In this document: positions 52,448 to 60,375 of the stretch, piece after piece
Layout of the letters: each line of letters begins with the position of its first letter
Position numbering within the stretch: the stretch's first letter is position 1
Source: an uncultured Shimia sp.
GTDB taxonomy: Bacteria > Pseudomonadota > Alphaproteobacteria > Rhodobacterales > Rhodobacteraceae
Direction: 5' to 3'
DNA length: 64,000 nucleotides
NCBI RefSeq assembly: GCF_947493595.1
Contig: NZ_CANLRL010000002.1
Location: 124,001 to 188,000, forward strand
The notes under the pieces: model-generated
The model's database searches: none
What the model was told of the DNA's origin: nothing
Seen by the model: the letters and a program-made list of their open reading frames with translations, nothing else
Program-made: the position numbers and the translations under genes

Positions 52448-52819
52448 TCAGTGCTCGGTGATGGCAGCGTCTTCAGATTCTTCGCCGTGGTAAAACGGCG
52501 TCAACTGCGCAACGACCACAGAGTTTTCATCCAATGCACGCTGCATCAACCCACGCTCATGGCCATCAATCTCGTGCCCTTGAGCTTCACGCTCTTCAAC
52601 GGTGCCATAACCGGTGACGTCAAGCGGGTTCAAATCCGCCTGCTTCAAGATCGCAACCGTTTCGCGCACCGCTTCCGCTTCGTCCACACCGCTGGCATAG
52701 ATCATCAGCGCGCCACCGGTGGCTTCATCCGGCAGGCCGTCCCCGTCTTTGCGCCCAACCTGCACCAACAGTGTGTACACCTGTTGCCGGGTCTTCTTTT
52801 TCTTTTTTTCCTGGGTCAT
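52448..52819 (-). CDS. Hypothetical protein with lysine-rich start
   Basis: The 123-residue product has an N-terminal run of six lysines and then a compact alpha/beta sequence (VYTLLVQVGRKDGDGLPDEA, ATGGALMIYASGVDEAEAVR, ILKQADLNPLDVTGYGTVEE). No signal or membrane segment is seen, so it is cytoplasmic. I do not recognise the family. The AAAGG ribosome site before the ATG supports it as a real gene. It is antisense to the surrounding Hint genes and ends 17 bases after the second Hint gene. Confidence 0.65.
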   Translation of the reverse strand: MTQEKKKKKTRQQVYTLLVQVGRKDGDGLPDEATGGALMIYASGVDEAEAVRETVAILKQADLNPLDVTGYGTVEEREAQGHEIDGHERGLMQRALDENSVVVAQLTPFYHGEESEDAAITEH

Positions 52820-53171
52820 GACGGTGCCTTTCTCTTAGACCGGCCTTAGCGCGCCATGCGGCAAAGGGTCAACCACTCGGTGCCAGTAACTGGTTTTCAC
52901 TTACGACAATCGCGAAAATTTTCTTCATTTTTTCAGAGTCTTGGGGTGGTTTAGTCATCTTTTGGAAAGGGTTGCATTCCAAACTGTTAGCGCGCAGAAC
53001 GTGCCCTCTTTCAAATGGTGACTTTCGAATCTCCACTCGGCAATTTCACGGCCGACGCCAATGTCTGGGCAAATTGATCTGTCTGACTAGCCAAAGCGTT
53101 CGACCGGGTTCCCAACTGAAAAAGGGCAAAACGCCGCTTTTAGAGTTTTGGAATGTATATAGGGGACCACC
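52820..53171 (+). promoter_or_regulatory. 352-base spacer between divergent genes, with an inverted repeat
   Basis: No gene is seen here. The spacer is more AT-rich than its surroundings around 52905-52990 and contains TTTGGAA-N9-TTCCAAA at 52961-52983, a regulator-binding-site-like dyad. A TATATA stretch (53156-53161) and a GGGGACC ribosome site precede the third Hint gene at 53172. Confidence 0.4.
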
Positions 53172-54752
53172 ATGCCAACCGCATCAGAACTGCCGATTGA
53201 TAACAGCGCCAGTGCGACGCAGATGGCAGACGCCATGTTTGGTTCCGGGGTCGAGGTCCTGGGGGCAAGCTATTCTGGCCACTATTTGTCCAGCGGAGTT
53301 TACTCAGACGGCGATTCCGTGGCCCCGGATGCCACACCCTCAGATAGCGGCGTGATCCTCTCCACTGGCTACACCAAAGATTTCACCAACGCGGATGGCG
53401 ACGTCAACGTCAGCAGCGGCACAACCGGCCAAATGGACACCGCTGGGGACTCTGATTTGTCCGCAATCGCGGGGGGGGAAACCTATGATGCGGCGGTATT
53501 CGAGGCCAGCTTCATCCCGGATGGTGACACGCTGACCATGCAGATTGTCTTCTCCTCAGAAGAATATCTGGAGTATGTCGACGGCGGGTATAACGACGCG
53601 ATTGGCATTTGGGTCAACGGCGAGAAGGCCGTGCTGTCCATTGGCGATGGCGACATTACAGTCGACAACATCAACAACGAGGACAACGCGAACCTCTACG
53701 TCGACAACCCGGCGGACGGCGAGGCCGTGAACAGCGAGATGGACGGATTAACCGTCACGCTCACCGTAAAAGCGCCTGTTATTCCGGGCGAGGTCAATAC
53801 TATCAAAATCGGCATCGCGGACACTGGGGACGATCAATACGATTCCAACCTGCTGATCGCCGGCGACTCTATCCAATGTGCGCTGGTGGCGCAGGACGAC
53901 GCGTATGAAATTGGTGCAAACGCCACCAAAACTGTAGACGTGCTGGCCAATGACGCCGCGCCGGATGGCGCTACGATGACCATCACCAAGATCAACGGTC
54001 AGGAGGTCAGCGCGGGGGATTCCGTGACGCTGAACACTGGCGAAGTGGTCACGCTCAACCCCGACGGCACATTGTCGATCCAGACCGACGGCGATTTGGG
54101 CAGCGAGGCCTTCACATACGAGGTCGAGGATTCAGACGGCAACACCGACACCGGATTTGTGAAGGTGACAACCACCACAGCGCCGTGTTTTGTCGCTGGG
54201 ACTGCGATTGTCACCCAAGACGGGTTGATGAAGGTCGAAGATCTGATGCCCGGCCATATGGTGCTCACCCGCGACAACGGCTTCCAGCCGTTGCTGTGGA
54301 TTGGCACCACCACACGTCAGGCCACAGGTTCTGATGCCCCGATCCGTCTCGCCAAAGATGCCTTGGGCAACCACGAGGCAGTGGAGTTTTCCCCAAATCA
54401 CCGCATCCTGATAAAGTCGTCCCAGGCGGCGATGTTGTTTGGCGAATCCGAGGTTCTGGTGAAGGCCAAAGACCTGGTGAACGGGGACACCATCACTGTG
54501 CGCGAAGACCATGGGCCGGTGACTTATGTACATATCCTGTTTGACCGCCACGAGATTGTGCGGGCCAATGGATTGGACAGCGAAAGCTACCATCCGGGGC
54601 AGGAAACACTCGACAGTTTTGATGCGGAAACCCGCGATGAAATCCTGCGACTCATGCCCAATTCGGACGCATTGATGGGCTATGGCTTTGGGCCATCTGC
54701 CCGAGTGTCGCTTCGCAAATATGAGGCTGAGGCCCTCATGGCTGCGGCTTAA
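53172..54752 (+). CDS. Choice-of-anchor-L and Hint domain protein (second copy)
   Basis: The 526-residue product is a full-length paralogue of the protein at 49750. It has an N-terminal anchor-L domain (PSDSGVILSTGYTKDFTNAD, MQIVFSSEEYLEYVDGGYND), a beta domain (KTVDVLANDAAPDGATMTIT) and a Hint_2 domain from Cys339. The Hint domain holds PCFVAGTAIVTQDGLMKVED, FSPNHRILI and VTYVHILFDRHEIV, with the Cys and both His boxes kept. Divergence between the copies is substantial, so the duplication is old or under diversifying selection. It has its own promoter region. Confidence 0.8.
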   Translation: MPTASELPIDNSASATQMADAMFGSGVEVLGASYSGHYLSSGVYSDGDSVAPDATPSDSGVILSTGYTKDFTNADGDVNVSSGTTGQMDTAGDSDLSAIAGGETYDAAVFEASFIPDGDTLTMQIVFSSEEYLEYVDGGYNDAIGIWVNGEKAVLSIGDGDITVDNINNEDNANLYVDNPADGEAVNSEMDGLTVTLTVKAPVIPGEVNTIKIGIADTGDDQYDSNLLIAGDSIQCALVAQDDAYEIGANATKTVDVLANDAAPDGATMTITKINGQEVSAGDSVTLNTGEVVTLNPDGTLSIQTDGDLGSEAFTYEVEDSDGNTDTGFVKVTTTTAPCFVAGTAIVTQDGLMKVEDLMPGHMVLTRDNGFQPLLWIGTTTRQATGSDAPIRLAKDALGNHEAVEFSPNHRILIKSSQAAMLFGESEVLVKAKDLVNGDTITVREDHGPVTYVHILFDRHEIVRANGLDSESYHPGQETLDSFDAETRDEILRLMPNSDALMGYGFGPSARVSLRKYEAEALMAAA

Positions 54753-54862
54753 GGGTCAAAAAGTCCCGATTAGAGTCAAATAACCCTAGGTAAACTTCGG
54801 AGCGCGGTTGACCGGCTCAAGCGGTGCGCGATAGGGGGAGCCAAGCAACTTCGGTACTGACT

Positions 54863-55936
54863 ATGCGCTTCCTCCCCGCAGCCCTCATCTCTATCGCCTC
54901 CCTCCTGTCATGGGTCTCCGCCGCCTCTGCGCAGTCGGCGGAGACGTTGACCTTTGCCACCGTGGACCGGCCACCGTTTGTCTTCCTGGATGACAATACG
55001 CCGCGCGGCTTCAGCGTGGACCTGATGCGGGCCATTGGTGAAGACCTGGACAAAGAGATCACCTTTGCGCCACAGGATAGCTTCCCCGACATGTTAAGCG
55101 CGGTGGAAGCGGGCACAGTTGATGGTGCTATTGCCAATATCTCGATCACCGCTTCGCGCGAAACCGTGATGGATTTCAGCCAACCGATTTTTGAGAGCGG
55201 CATTCAGATCCTGTTGCCATCCGAACCCGGCAGTCTGGCACGGATTGGCGGGCTGCTCACGCGTGAAATTCTCACCGCCATTATGGTGGCCTTGGGGATG
55301 CTGTTTGGCGGCGGCATGTTGATGTGGCTGTTTGAGCGCCGCCATCAGCCGTATTTTGATCGACCTGCCAAAGACGCGCTGTTCCCATCGTTTTGGTGGG
55401 CCTTAAATCTGGTAGTCAACGGCGGCTTTGAAGAACGCATGCCGCAATCACGTCCGGGCCGGTTCTTTGCGGTAATCCTGGTGGTGGCCAGCCTATTTGT
55501 GGTCTCGGTCTTTGTTGCGACGATCACCGCGGCGGTGACGGTTGATGCGTTGCAAGATTCCGTGGATAGCATCAACGATCTGGATGGGCGCAAAGTGGGC
55601 TCCGTGCGCGGCTCCACCTCTGCCCAGTTCTTAACCACACGAGACATCCGCTTTCGCGACTTTGATACGCCCCATGAAGTGCTGGCGGCGTTTCAGGATG
55701 GGGACATCGACTCAGTGGTGTTTGACGGGCCGATCCTTGCCTATTTTGCCACCAACGATGGCCGTAATGAATCCCGCTTGATCGAGCGGGTGTACCGACC
55801 TGAGAACTACGGCATTGCACTTCCAACCGGCAGCCCATGGCGCGAACAGATTGACCAATCGCTTCTGAAACTGCGCGAAGATGGCACCTATGATGCCCTG
55901 TTAGAACACTGGTTTGGTGCCACGTTCCGTCGGTGA
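54863..55936 (+). CDS. Prokaryotic ionotropic glutamate receptor-like ligand-gated channel
   Basis: The 357-residue product has a signal peptide (MRFLPAALISIASLLSWVSA...). A periplasmic-binding domain is split into S1 (about 26-130) and S2 (about 235-357) by a two-helix ion channel module. S1 holds TFATVDRPPFVFLDDNTPRG and the ligand-Arg motif ANISITASRETVMDFSQP (R99); S2 has GRKVGSVRGSTSAQFL and VVFDGP. Helices are about 136-156 and 200-226, with a pore loop PSFWWALNLVVNGGFEERMP at 175-194. This is the GluR0 layout. The loop aligns with WWALxTMTTVGYGDxxP channels but carries NGGFEE instead of TVGYGD. The start at 54863 is preferred to a GTG 13 codons upstream because it opens the signal peptide. 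Confidence 0.85.
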   Translation: MRFLPAALISIASLLSWVSAASAQSAETLTFATVDRPPFVFLDDNTPRGFSVDLMRAIGEDLDKEITFAPQDSFPDMLSAVEAGTVDGAIANISITASRETVMDFSQPIFESGIQILLPSEPGSLARIGGLLTREILTAIMVALGMLFGGGMLMWLFERRHQPYFDRPAKDALFPSFWWALNLVVNGGFEERMPQSRPGRFFAVILVVASLFVVSVFVATITAAVTVDALQDSVDSINDLDGRKVGSVRGSTSAQFLTTRDIRFRDFDTPHEVLAAFQDGDIDSVVFDGPILAYFATNDGRNESRLIERVYRPENYGIALPTGSPWREQIDQSLLKLREDGTYDALLEHWFGATFRR

Positions 55937-55945
55937 CCCCAACAA

Positions 55946-55979
55946 AAAGGCCAGCCCCGCCGGGACTGGCCTTTGTCTT
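55946..55979. terminator. Bidirectional terminator
   Basis: The stem AAAGGCCAG / CTGGCCTTT with an 11-base loop lies ten bases after the iGluR-like stop, and a T-rich tract follows. It also serves the convergent dapD. Confidence 0.88.
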
Positions 55980-55996
55980 TTTAACTTCGCGCAGTC

Positions 55997-56824
55997 TTAG
56001 TCGCGCAGCAGCTCGTTGATGCCGGTCTTGGAGCGGGTGCGCTCGTCCACGCGCTTCACGATCACGGCACAGTAGAGGTTCACGCCATTCTTGGATGGCA
56101 TGGAGCCAGCGACAACCACAGAGTAGGGCGGCACTTCGCCGTACATGACTTCGCCGGTTTCGCGATCCACAATCTTGGTGGACTGACCGATGAACACGCC
56201 CATGCCCAGCACGGAGCCTTCACGGACGATGCAGCCTTCAACCACTTCGGAGCGTGCGCCAATGAAGCAGTTGTCTTCGATGATGGTTGGACCAGCCTGC
56301 ATTGGCTCCAGAACGCCGCCAATGCCCACACCGCCAGAGAGGTGCACGTTCTTGCCGATCTGTGCGCAGGAGCCAACGGTGGCCCATGTGTCGACCATGG
56401 TGCCTTCATCGACATAAGCGCCGATGTTCACAAAAGACGGCATAAGCACAACGCTTGGCGCAACGTAGGCCGATTTGCGCACTACGCAGTTTGGCACCGC
56501 GCGGAAGCCCGCGTCTTGCCACTGTTGCTCGCCCCAGCCTTTGAACTTGCTGTCAACTTTGTCCCACCAGCCGGAGCCCTGGGGGCCGCCATCCTGAATT
56601 TCCATGTCTTTGATGCGGAAGCCAAGCAGCACAGCCTTTTTGGCCCATTGGTTCACGTGCCAATCGCCGTTTTCCATTTTCTCGGCCACACGCAGGCTGC
56701 CGCTGTCCAAAGCGTTGAGCGTGGACTCAATCGCGTCGCGGGTTTCGCCGGTGGTGGCGGAGGTGATGGTGTCACGCGCGTCCCACGCGGCTTCGATGGC
56801 TTGTTCCAGTTGGGCATTCGACAT
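55997..56824 (-). CDS. dapD: Tetrahydrodipicolinate N-succinyltransferase
   Basis: DapD transfers succinyl from succinyl-CoA to tetrahydrodipicolinate in lysine synthesis. The 275-residue product has an N-terminal helical domain ([20 protein letters not shown]) and a left-handed beta-helix of hexapeptide repeats ([40 protein letters not shown]). [12 protein letters not shown] and [15 protein letters not shown] follow. Length is normal. Confidence 0.97.
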   Translation of the reverse strand: MSNAQLEQAIEAAWDARDTITSATTGETRDAIESTLNALDSGSLRVAEKMENGDWHVNQWAKKAVLLGFRIKDMEIQDGGPQGSGWWDKVDSKFKGWGEQQWQDAGFRAVPNCVVRKSAYVAPSVVLMPSFVNIGAYVDEGTMVDTWATVGSCAQIGKNVHLSGGVGIGGVLEPMQAGPTIIEDNCFIGARSEVVEGCIVREGSVLGMGVFIGQSTKIVDRETGEVMYGEVPPYSVVVAGSMPSKNGVNLYCAVIVKRVDERTRSKTGINELLRD

Positions 56825-56893
56825 GTTTAAGGCTCCGGATGTCTTGGAATTTGAGGTGTTCTAACGGGATAGAGCGCGGGCGTCACGCGCTCA

Positions 56894-57826
56894 TTATGTC
56901 GCTTGTTCAAACGGGTCCGGCGCAATGTTGGCGCCGCAGACCAAAACGGCAACTTTTTCGCCCGGTTCGGGCACGTATGCCCCGGATGTCAGCGCGGCCA
57001 AAGCGGTGGCCCCTGCAGGCTCCACAAGCTGGCGGCGCTCCCGCCACAAGGCATGCTGCGCTTGGGTGATGGCGTCATCTGTGACCAGCACAGACTCCGC
57101 ACCCGTGGAGACCGCGAGGTCAAAACAAATCTGACCAATGCGCTTGGCGCCCAGCGCGTTGGCAGCCACGCCGGAGACCTCCACATCCACTGGCTCGCCC
57201 GCTTTGAGAGCGGCGTTGAGCGCGCAAGATGTTGCCGGCTCCACGGCAATCACCCGCCGGCGGCCATCAAACCAGCCCATCGAACCGCCAATTAACCCGC
57301 CGCCACCTACAGCGATAATCACGGTGTCCGCGTCCAGCCCCTGCTCTTCCCATTCCAGCGCCACGGTGCCTTGGCCGCCCACAGTACCCAGCGCGTCATA
57401 GGCGTGGATCTGCATCGCGCCGGTTTCAGCCTCATACGCCAGCGCTCTGTCGAGCGCGTCGGCATAAGCCCCCGGCACCACTTCGAGGTCTGCGCCGGCG
57501 TCCTGAATCAAAGCCACTTTGGCAGGTCCTGCCATTTCCGGCACGTAGATGCGGGCTTTGTGACCCAATTTGTGAGCCGCATAGGCTACGGCCGCCCCAT
57601 GGTTGCCACCCGAAGCAGCAACAAGTCCGGCTTCAGGCACCTCAGACGACAGCAAGGTGTTAAACGCGCCACGGGCTTTAAACGTGCCAGTGTGCTGCAT
57701 CTGCTCCAGCTTCATCTGCACCGGAAAATCCAGACCAAAGCCGTTCTCCACGGTCACCACCGGGGTGCGCAGCACATGCCCTTTGATCCGCTCTGCCGCC
57801 GCTGCGATTTCCGCGCTCCAGTCCAT
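56894..57826 (-). CDS. Threonine/serine dehydratase (PLP, fold type II)
   Basis: The 310-residue product has the Schiff-base lysine K50 in QHTGTFKARGAFNTLL, the SGGNHGAAVAYAAHKLG phosphate-side block, and the glycine-rich loop VGGGGLIGGSMGWF. Its lack of a C-terminal ACT regulatory domain marks a catabolic or serine-racemase-like member. Threonine, serine or hydroxyaspartate are possible substrates. The start MDWSAEIAAA is preferred to a longer ATG at 57925, which would overlap the divergent LOG gene. Confidence 0.9.
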   Translation of the reverse strand: MDWSAEIAAAAERIKGHVLRTPVVTVENGFGLDFPVQMKLEQMQHTGTFKARGAFNTLLSSEVPEAGLVAASGGNHGAAVAYAAHKLGHKARIYVPEMAGPAKVALIQDAGADLEVVPGAYADALDRALAYEAETGAMQIHAYDALGTVGGQGTVALEWEEQGLDADTVIIAVGGGGLIGGSMGWFDGRRRVIAVEPATSCALNAALKAGEPVDVEVSGVAANALGAKRIGQICFDLAVSTGAESVLVTDDAITQAQHALWRERRQLVEPAGATALAALTSGAYVPEPGEKVAVLVCGANIAPDPFEQAT

Positions 57827-57904
57827 TTTCACATCCCTGTCACTGGTTTTGTTTCCGCGAACCCTATAGGCAAAAGAAAAACGCGCAAGCAAGGACCAGT
57901 AACG

Positions 57905-58738
57905 ATGAAAGATGATCGCCGCCACCCGCTGTCAGATGCCCACTCTGATCGCCACACCGCCAACCAAGTTCCGGACACCCCTCAGACCCGCGCGCCATCT
58001 TATCGGTTGGCCTTTGCGGACGAGGATTTCCTGTGCCGTCCCGAATTGCGCCCGGTACGGTTACAGCTGGAACTGCTGAAGCCTGAGCTGGCGATGGACG
58101 AACATGAGATTGAGAGCACGGTGGTGCTGTTTGGTGGTGCGCGTATTCCGGAGCCATCCAAGAAAGACACTGCGCGCACCGAAACCCTGGCGGAACTGTC
58201 TCGGTTTTACGATGAGACCCGAAAATTTGCGCAGCTGGTGACCGAGGCCAGTGATGGCAAGAAAAACGTGATTGTCACCGGTGGTGGTCCTGGCGTGATG
58301 GAAGCGGGCAACCGTGGTGCGCTGGATGCTGGTGGGCGTTCGATTGGGTTGAACATTGTGCTGCCGCACGAGCAGGCGCCAAACGAGTATGTGACGCCGG
58401 ACCTGTGCTTCAACTTTCACTATTTTGCGATCCGTAAGATGCACTTCCTGATGCGCGCCAATGCGATCTGTGTGTTCCCGGGAGGTTTCGGCACCTTGGA
58501 CGAGCTGTTTGAATCGCTGACGCTGATCCAGACGGGCCGTATGCAGCGGGTGCCGTTCCTGCTGTTTGGCAAAGACTTCTGGCAGAAAATCATCAACTGG
58601 GAAGCCCTGTCCGACGCGGGCACAATTTCTGCTGAAGATCTGGACCTGTTCCAGTTTGTGGAAACTGCGGAGGAAGCGGTGGACGTGCTCAATAACTGGC
58701 AGGATTATTCCCGTCGGGATCAAATTCCCGGCCGTTAG
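57905..58738 (+). CDS. LOG-family protein (lysine decarboxylase-like nucleotide hydrolase)
   Basis: The 277-residue product belongs to the TIGR00730/LOG family. It has the signature VIVTGGGPGVMEAGNRGALD (about residues 119-138) and the catalytic PGGFGTLDELFE. FGGARIPEPSK opens the Rossmann core. An N-terminal extension of about 70 polar residues marks the longer bacterial form. Relatives hydrolyse nucleoside 5'-monophosphates to release the base. AAGGA precedes the ATG. It is divergent from the dehydratase gene, 78 bases apart. Confidence 0.9.
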   Translation: MKDDRRHPLSDAHSDRHTANQVPDTPQTRAPSYRLAFADEDFLCRPELRPVRLQLELLKPELAMDEHEIESTVVLFGGARIPEPSKKDTARTETLAELSRFYDETRKFAQLVTEASDGKKNVIVTGGGPGVMEAGNRGALDAGGRSIGLNIVLPHEQAPNEYVTPDLCFNFHYFAIRKMHFLMRANAICVFPGGFGTLDELFESLTLIQTGRMQRVPFLLFGKDFWQKIINWEALSDAGTISAEDLDLFQFVETAEEAVDVLNNWQDYSRRDQIPGR

Positions 58739-58822
58739 AGCTTTGGGGATGCAAGGCGTCCCGGCCAAAGCCGGGGCGCTGCCTTGAGAAACTCAAGTGA
58801 TCGTTACAAATACCAGATCCAC

Positions 58823-59032
58823 TTAGTGGAAGTGCGCGGGAAGCACACCAATTTCGGTACCTTGGGGCAGTTTGGTCACCACCTGTGCGCCCGCCACATC
58901 TTTGATGGCATAGCCGTAGCCTGCCAGACGGAATTTCCATTCCCGCGCGCTCAGAGAATTGTTCTTTTCGCGGGTCAGAATGTCGAGAACAGGCGCGTCG
59001 ATCATTGCGCCGCCGATGTCTGCATGTGCCAT
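58823..59032 (-). CDS. Small hypothetical protein (69 residues)
   Basis: The product has no signal or membrane segment and reads as a compact soluble protein (DAPVLDILTREKNNSLSARE, FRLAGYGYAIKDVAGAQVVT). AAAGGAA lies nine bases upstream of the ATG, which supports it as real. I do not recognise its family. It lies in a quiet region between the LOG gene and the small membrane protein. Confidence 0.55.
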   Translation of the reverse strand: MAHADIGGAMIDAPVLDILTREKNNSLSAREWKFRLAGYGYAIKDVAGAQVVTKLPQGTEIGVLPAHFH

Positions 59033-59124
59033 GTGTCAGTTCCTTTCTGATTGTTTACAGAATGGAAACTGATCGTTGATCGAGGCGCAATTGGCGCTCA
59101 AATGTGAAAAATTTTAGGCAAACT

Positions 59125-59514
59125 TTAAGTTAGCGCTTTTGGCTTCGCGAGGGATGGAAACAGGTACTTAGGCAAAAGCACCCCTGCAATCAGCGCGCCC
59201 AACCAGACAATCAGGGTGGCCGCCAGTAGGTTGGCAATGCCGCCGATTGTAAAGTCACTGACCAGCATTTCGGTGATCAGCAGGCCGGCAAAAGTTACGA
59301 CCAAGGACAATCCTCCCAGAAGCTCCGGCAGCTTTTTCTCCGATACTTTGCGGATGATCGGCAAAAGCACGACAGAGACCACGGTAAACACCAACGTGAC
59401 AATCACGACGCCGAGAAAGCCGATTGAGAAGCCGGGTAGCAATATATTCGCGAGGATCAAACCAACGGCATTGGCAATCAAATGGGCCGCGGCGGACAGT
59501 ACAAAACGGGGCAT
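59125..59514 (-). CDS. Small four-helix membrane protein (holin-superfamily-like)
   Basis: The 129-residue product has four membrane helices (LIANAVGLILANILLPGFSI, VVIVTLVFTVVSVVLLPIIR, LSLVVTFAGLLITEMLV, LLAATLIVWLGALIAGVLLP) and short polar ends. This pattern resembles four-helix phage-holin-superfamily proteins found widely in chromosomes. No phage gene is near, so a lytic role is not supported. Confidence 0.7.
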   Translation of the reverse strand: MPRFVLSAAAHLIANAVGLILANILLPGFSIGFLGVVIVTLVFTVVSVVLLPIIRKVSEKKLPELLGGLSLVVTFAGLLITEMLVSDFTIGGIANLLAATLIVWLGALIAGVLLPKYLFPSLAKPKALT

Positions 59515-59901
59515 GATACGCCTTTCATGATAAAAATCTCCAGCAGCTTAACCTGATTGCCGTGGCACAATCTATGGCCATGTGACGGCAGTCAAATGCG
59601 CTCCGCAGCACAGGAATTTATCAAACCGAATCCCGCACATGGCAAGGTGATAGGAGGCAAACTTGGCTCAGACGTTGTCTCAAATGGACCGTTGAAAATA
59701 AGGTATCTCAGATGCCGCTTTTGAGTACACAAATCAAGACAACCATTTAATTCAAAAAGATTTTCACGAGAAGCCCGCCATCTCAAACCGCGATGGTTCT
59801 TACGCCGACTTTGGAAATCTAGGGTGCCCTTAACAATTGTCAATCGTCTGGCCGAAGCAAGGCTCTATGCCCAAAAATGGATAACTGAGCTGGAGGCCGA
59901 T
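59515..59901 (+). promoter_or_regulatory. 387-base spacer with NnrR/FNR-type box upstream of norC
   Basis: The spacer has no convincing gene. TTAAC-AATT-GTCAA at 59830-59843 is a near-perfect FNR/CRP-superfamily dyad, centred about 65 bases before the norC start. That is the expected placement for an activator at about -41.5 of an nor promoter. A ribosome site GGAGG (59892-59896) follows. An 83-codon minus-strand reading frame here shows no family features and is rejected. Confidence 0.6.
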
Positions 59902-60354
59902 ATGCGAGAAGTCATGACCAAGACCATGGCACGAAACGTGTTCTATGGCGGCTCGCTGTTCTTCATTGTGGTCTTTTTGATCTTGTCGGCGCATTCGGTG
60001 CGGTACGTTGTTACCAAATCGACTGCACATGCCGAACTGACGGACAGCGTAGCCCGTGGCAAACATGTGTGGGAAAAACACGCATGTATCAACTGCCACA
60101 CATTGATGGGGGAAGGTGCCTACTTCGCCCCGGAACTACAAAATGTGATGGCCCGGTGGGGCGTGGACGACGATCCTGAAACCGCTTTCGAAATCATGAA
60201 AGCCTGGATGGAGTCCCAACCAACCGGCATCGAAGGGCGTCGTCAGATGCCGCAATTCAACCTGAGCGACGACGAGCTTCGTGACCTGACTGATTTCTTC
60301 ATTTGGGTGAACGGGATCGATGCGCAGGGTTGGCCGCCCAACGAGGCGGGCTAA
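59902..60354 (+). CDS. norC: Nitric oxide reductase subunit C (cytochrome c)
   Basis: NorC is the membrane-anchored cytochrome c that passes electrons to NorB. The 150-residue product has an N-terminal anchor (NVFYGGSLFFIVVFLILSAH) and the heme c motif CINCH (C62, C65, H66). The axial Met region is GRRQMPQFNLSDDEL. It is the first gene of the operon. The start at 59902 has GGAGG five bases upstream; an alternative Met lies four codons on. Confidence 0.97.
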   Translation: MREVMTKTMARNVFYGGSLFFIVVFLILSAHSVRYVVTKSTAHAELTDSVARGKHVWEKHACINCHTLMGEGAYFAPELQNVMARWGVDDDPETAFEIMKAWMESQPTGIEGRRQMPQFNLSDDELRDLTDFFIWVNGIDAQGWPPNEAG

Positions 60355-60375
60355 GGCCGGACGAGGAGACAAGAG

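Noticed and set aside
59125-59514. Prophage holin
   Set aside because: The four-helix pattern resembles holin-superfamily proteins, but no phage gene, integrase or attachment repeat is nearby.
59592-59843. An 83-codon minus-strand frame upstream of norC
   Set aside because: It has no recognisable domain or ribosome site, and its start overlaps the NnrR/FNR-type box; more likely noncoding promoter sequence.
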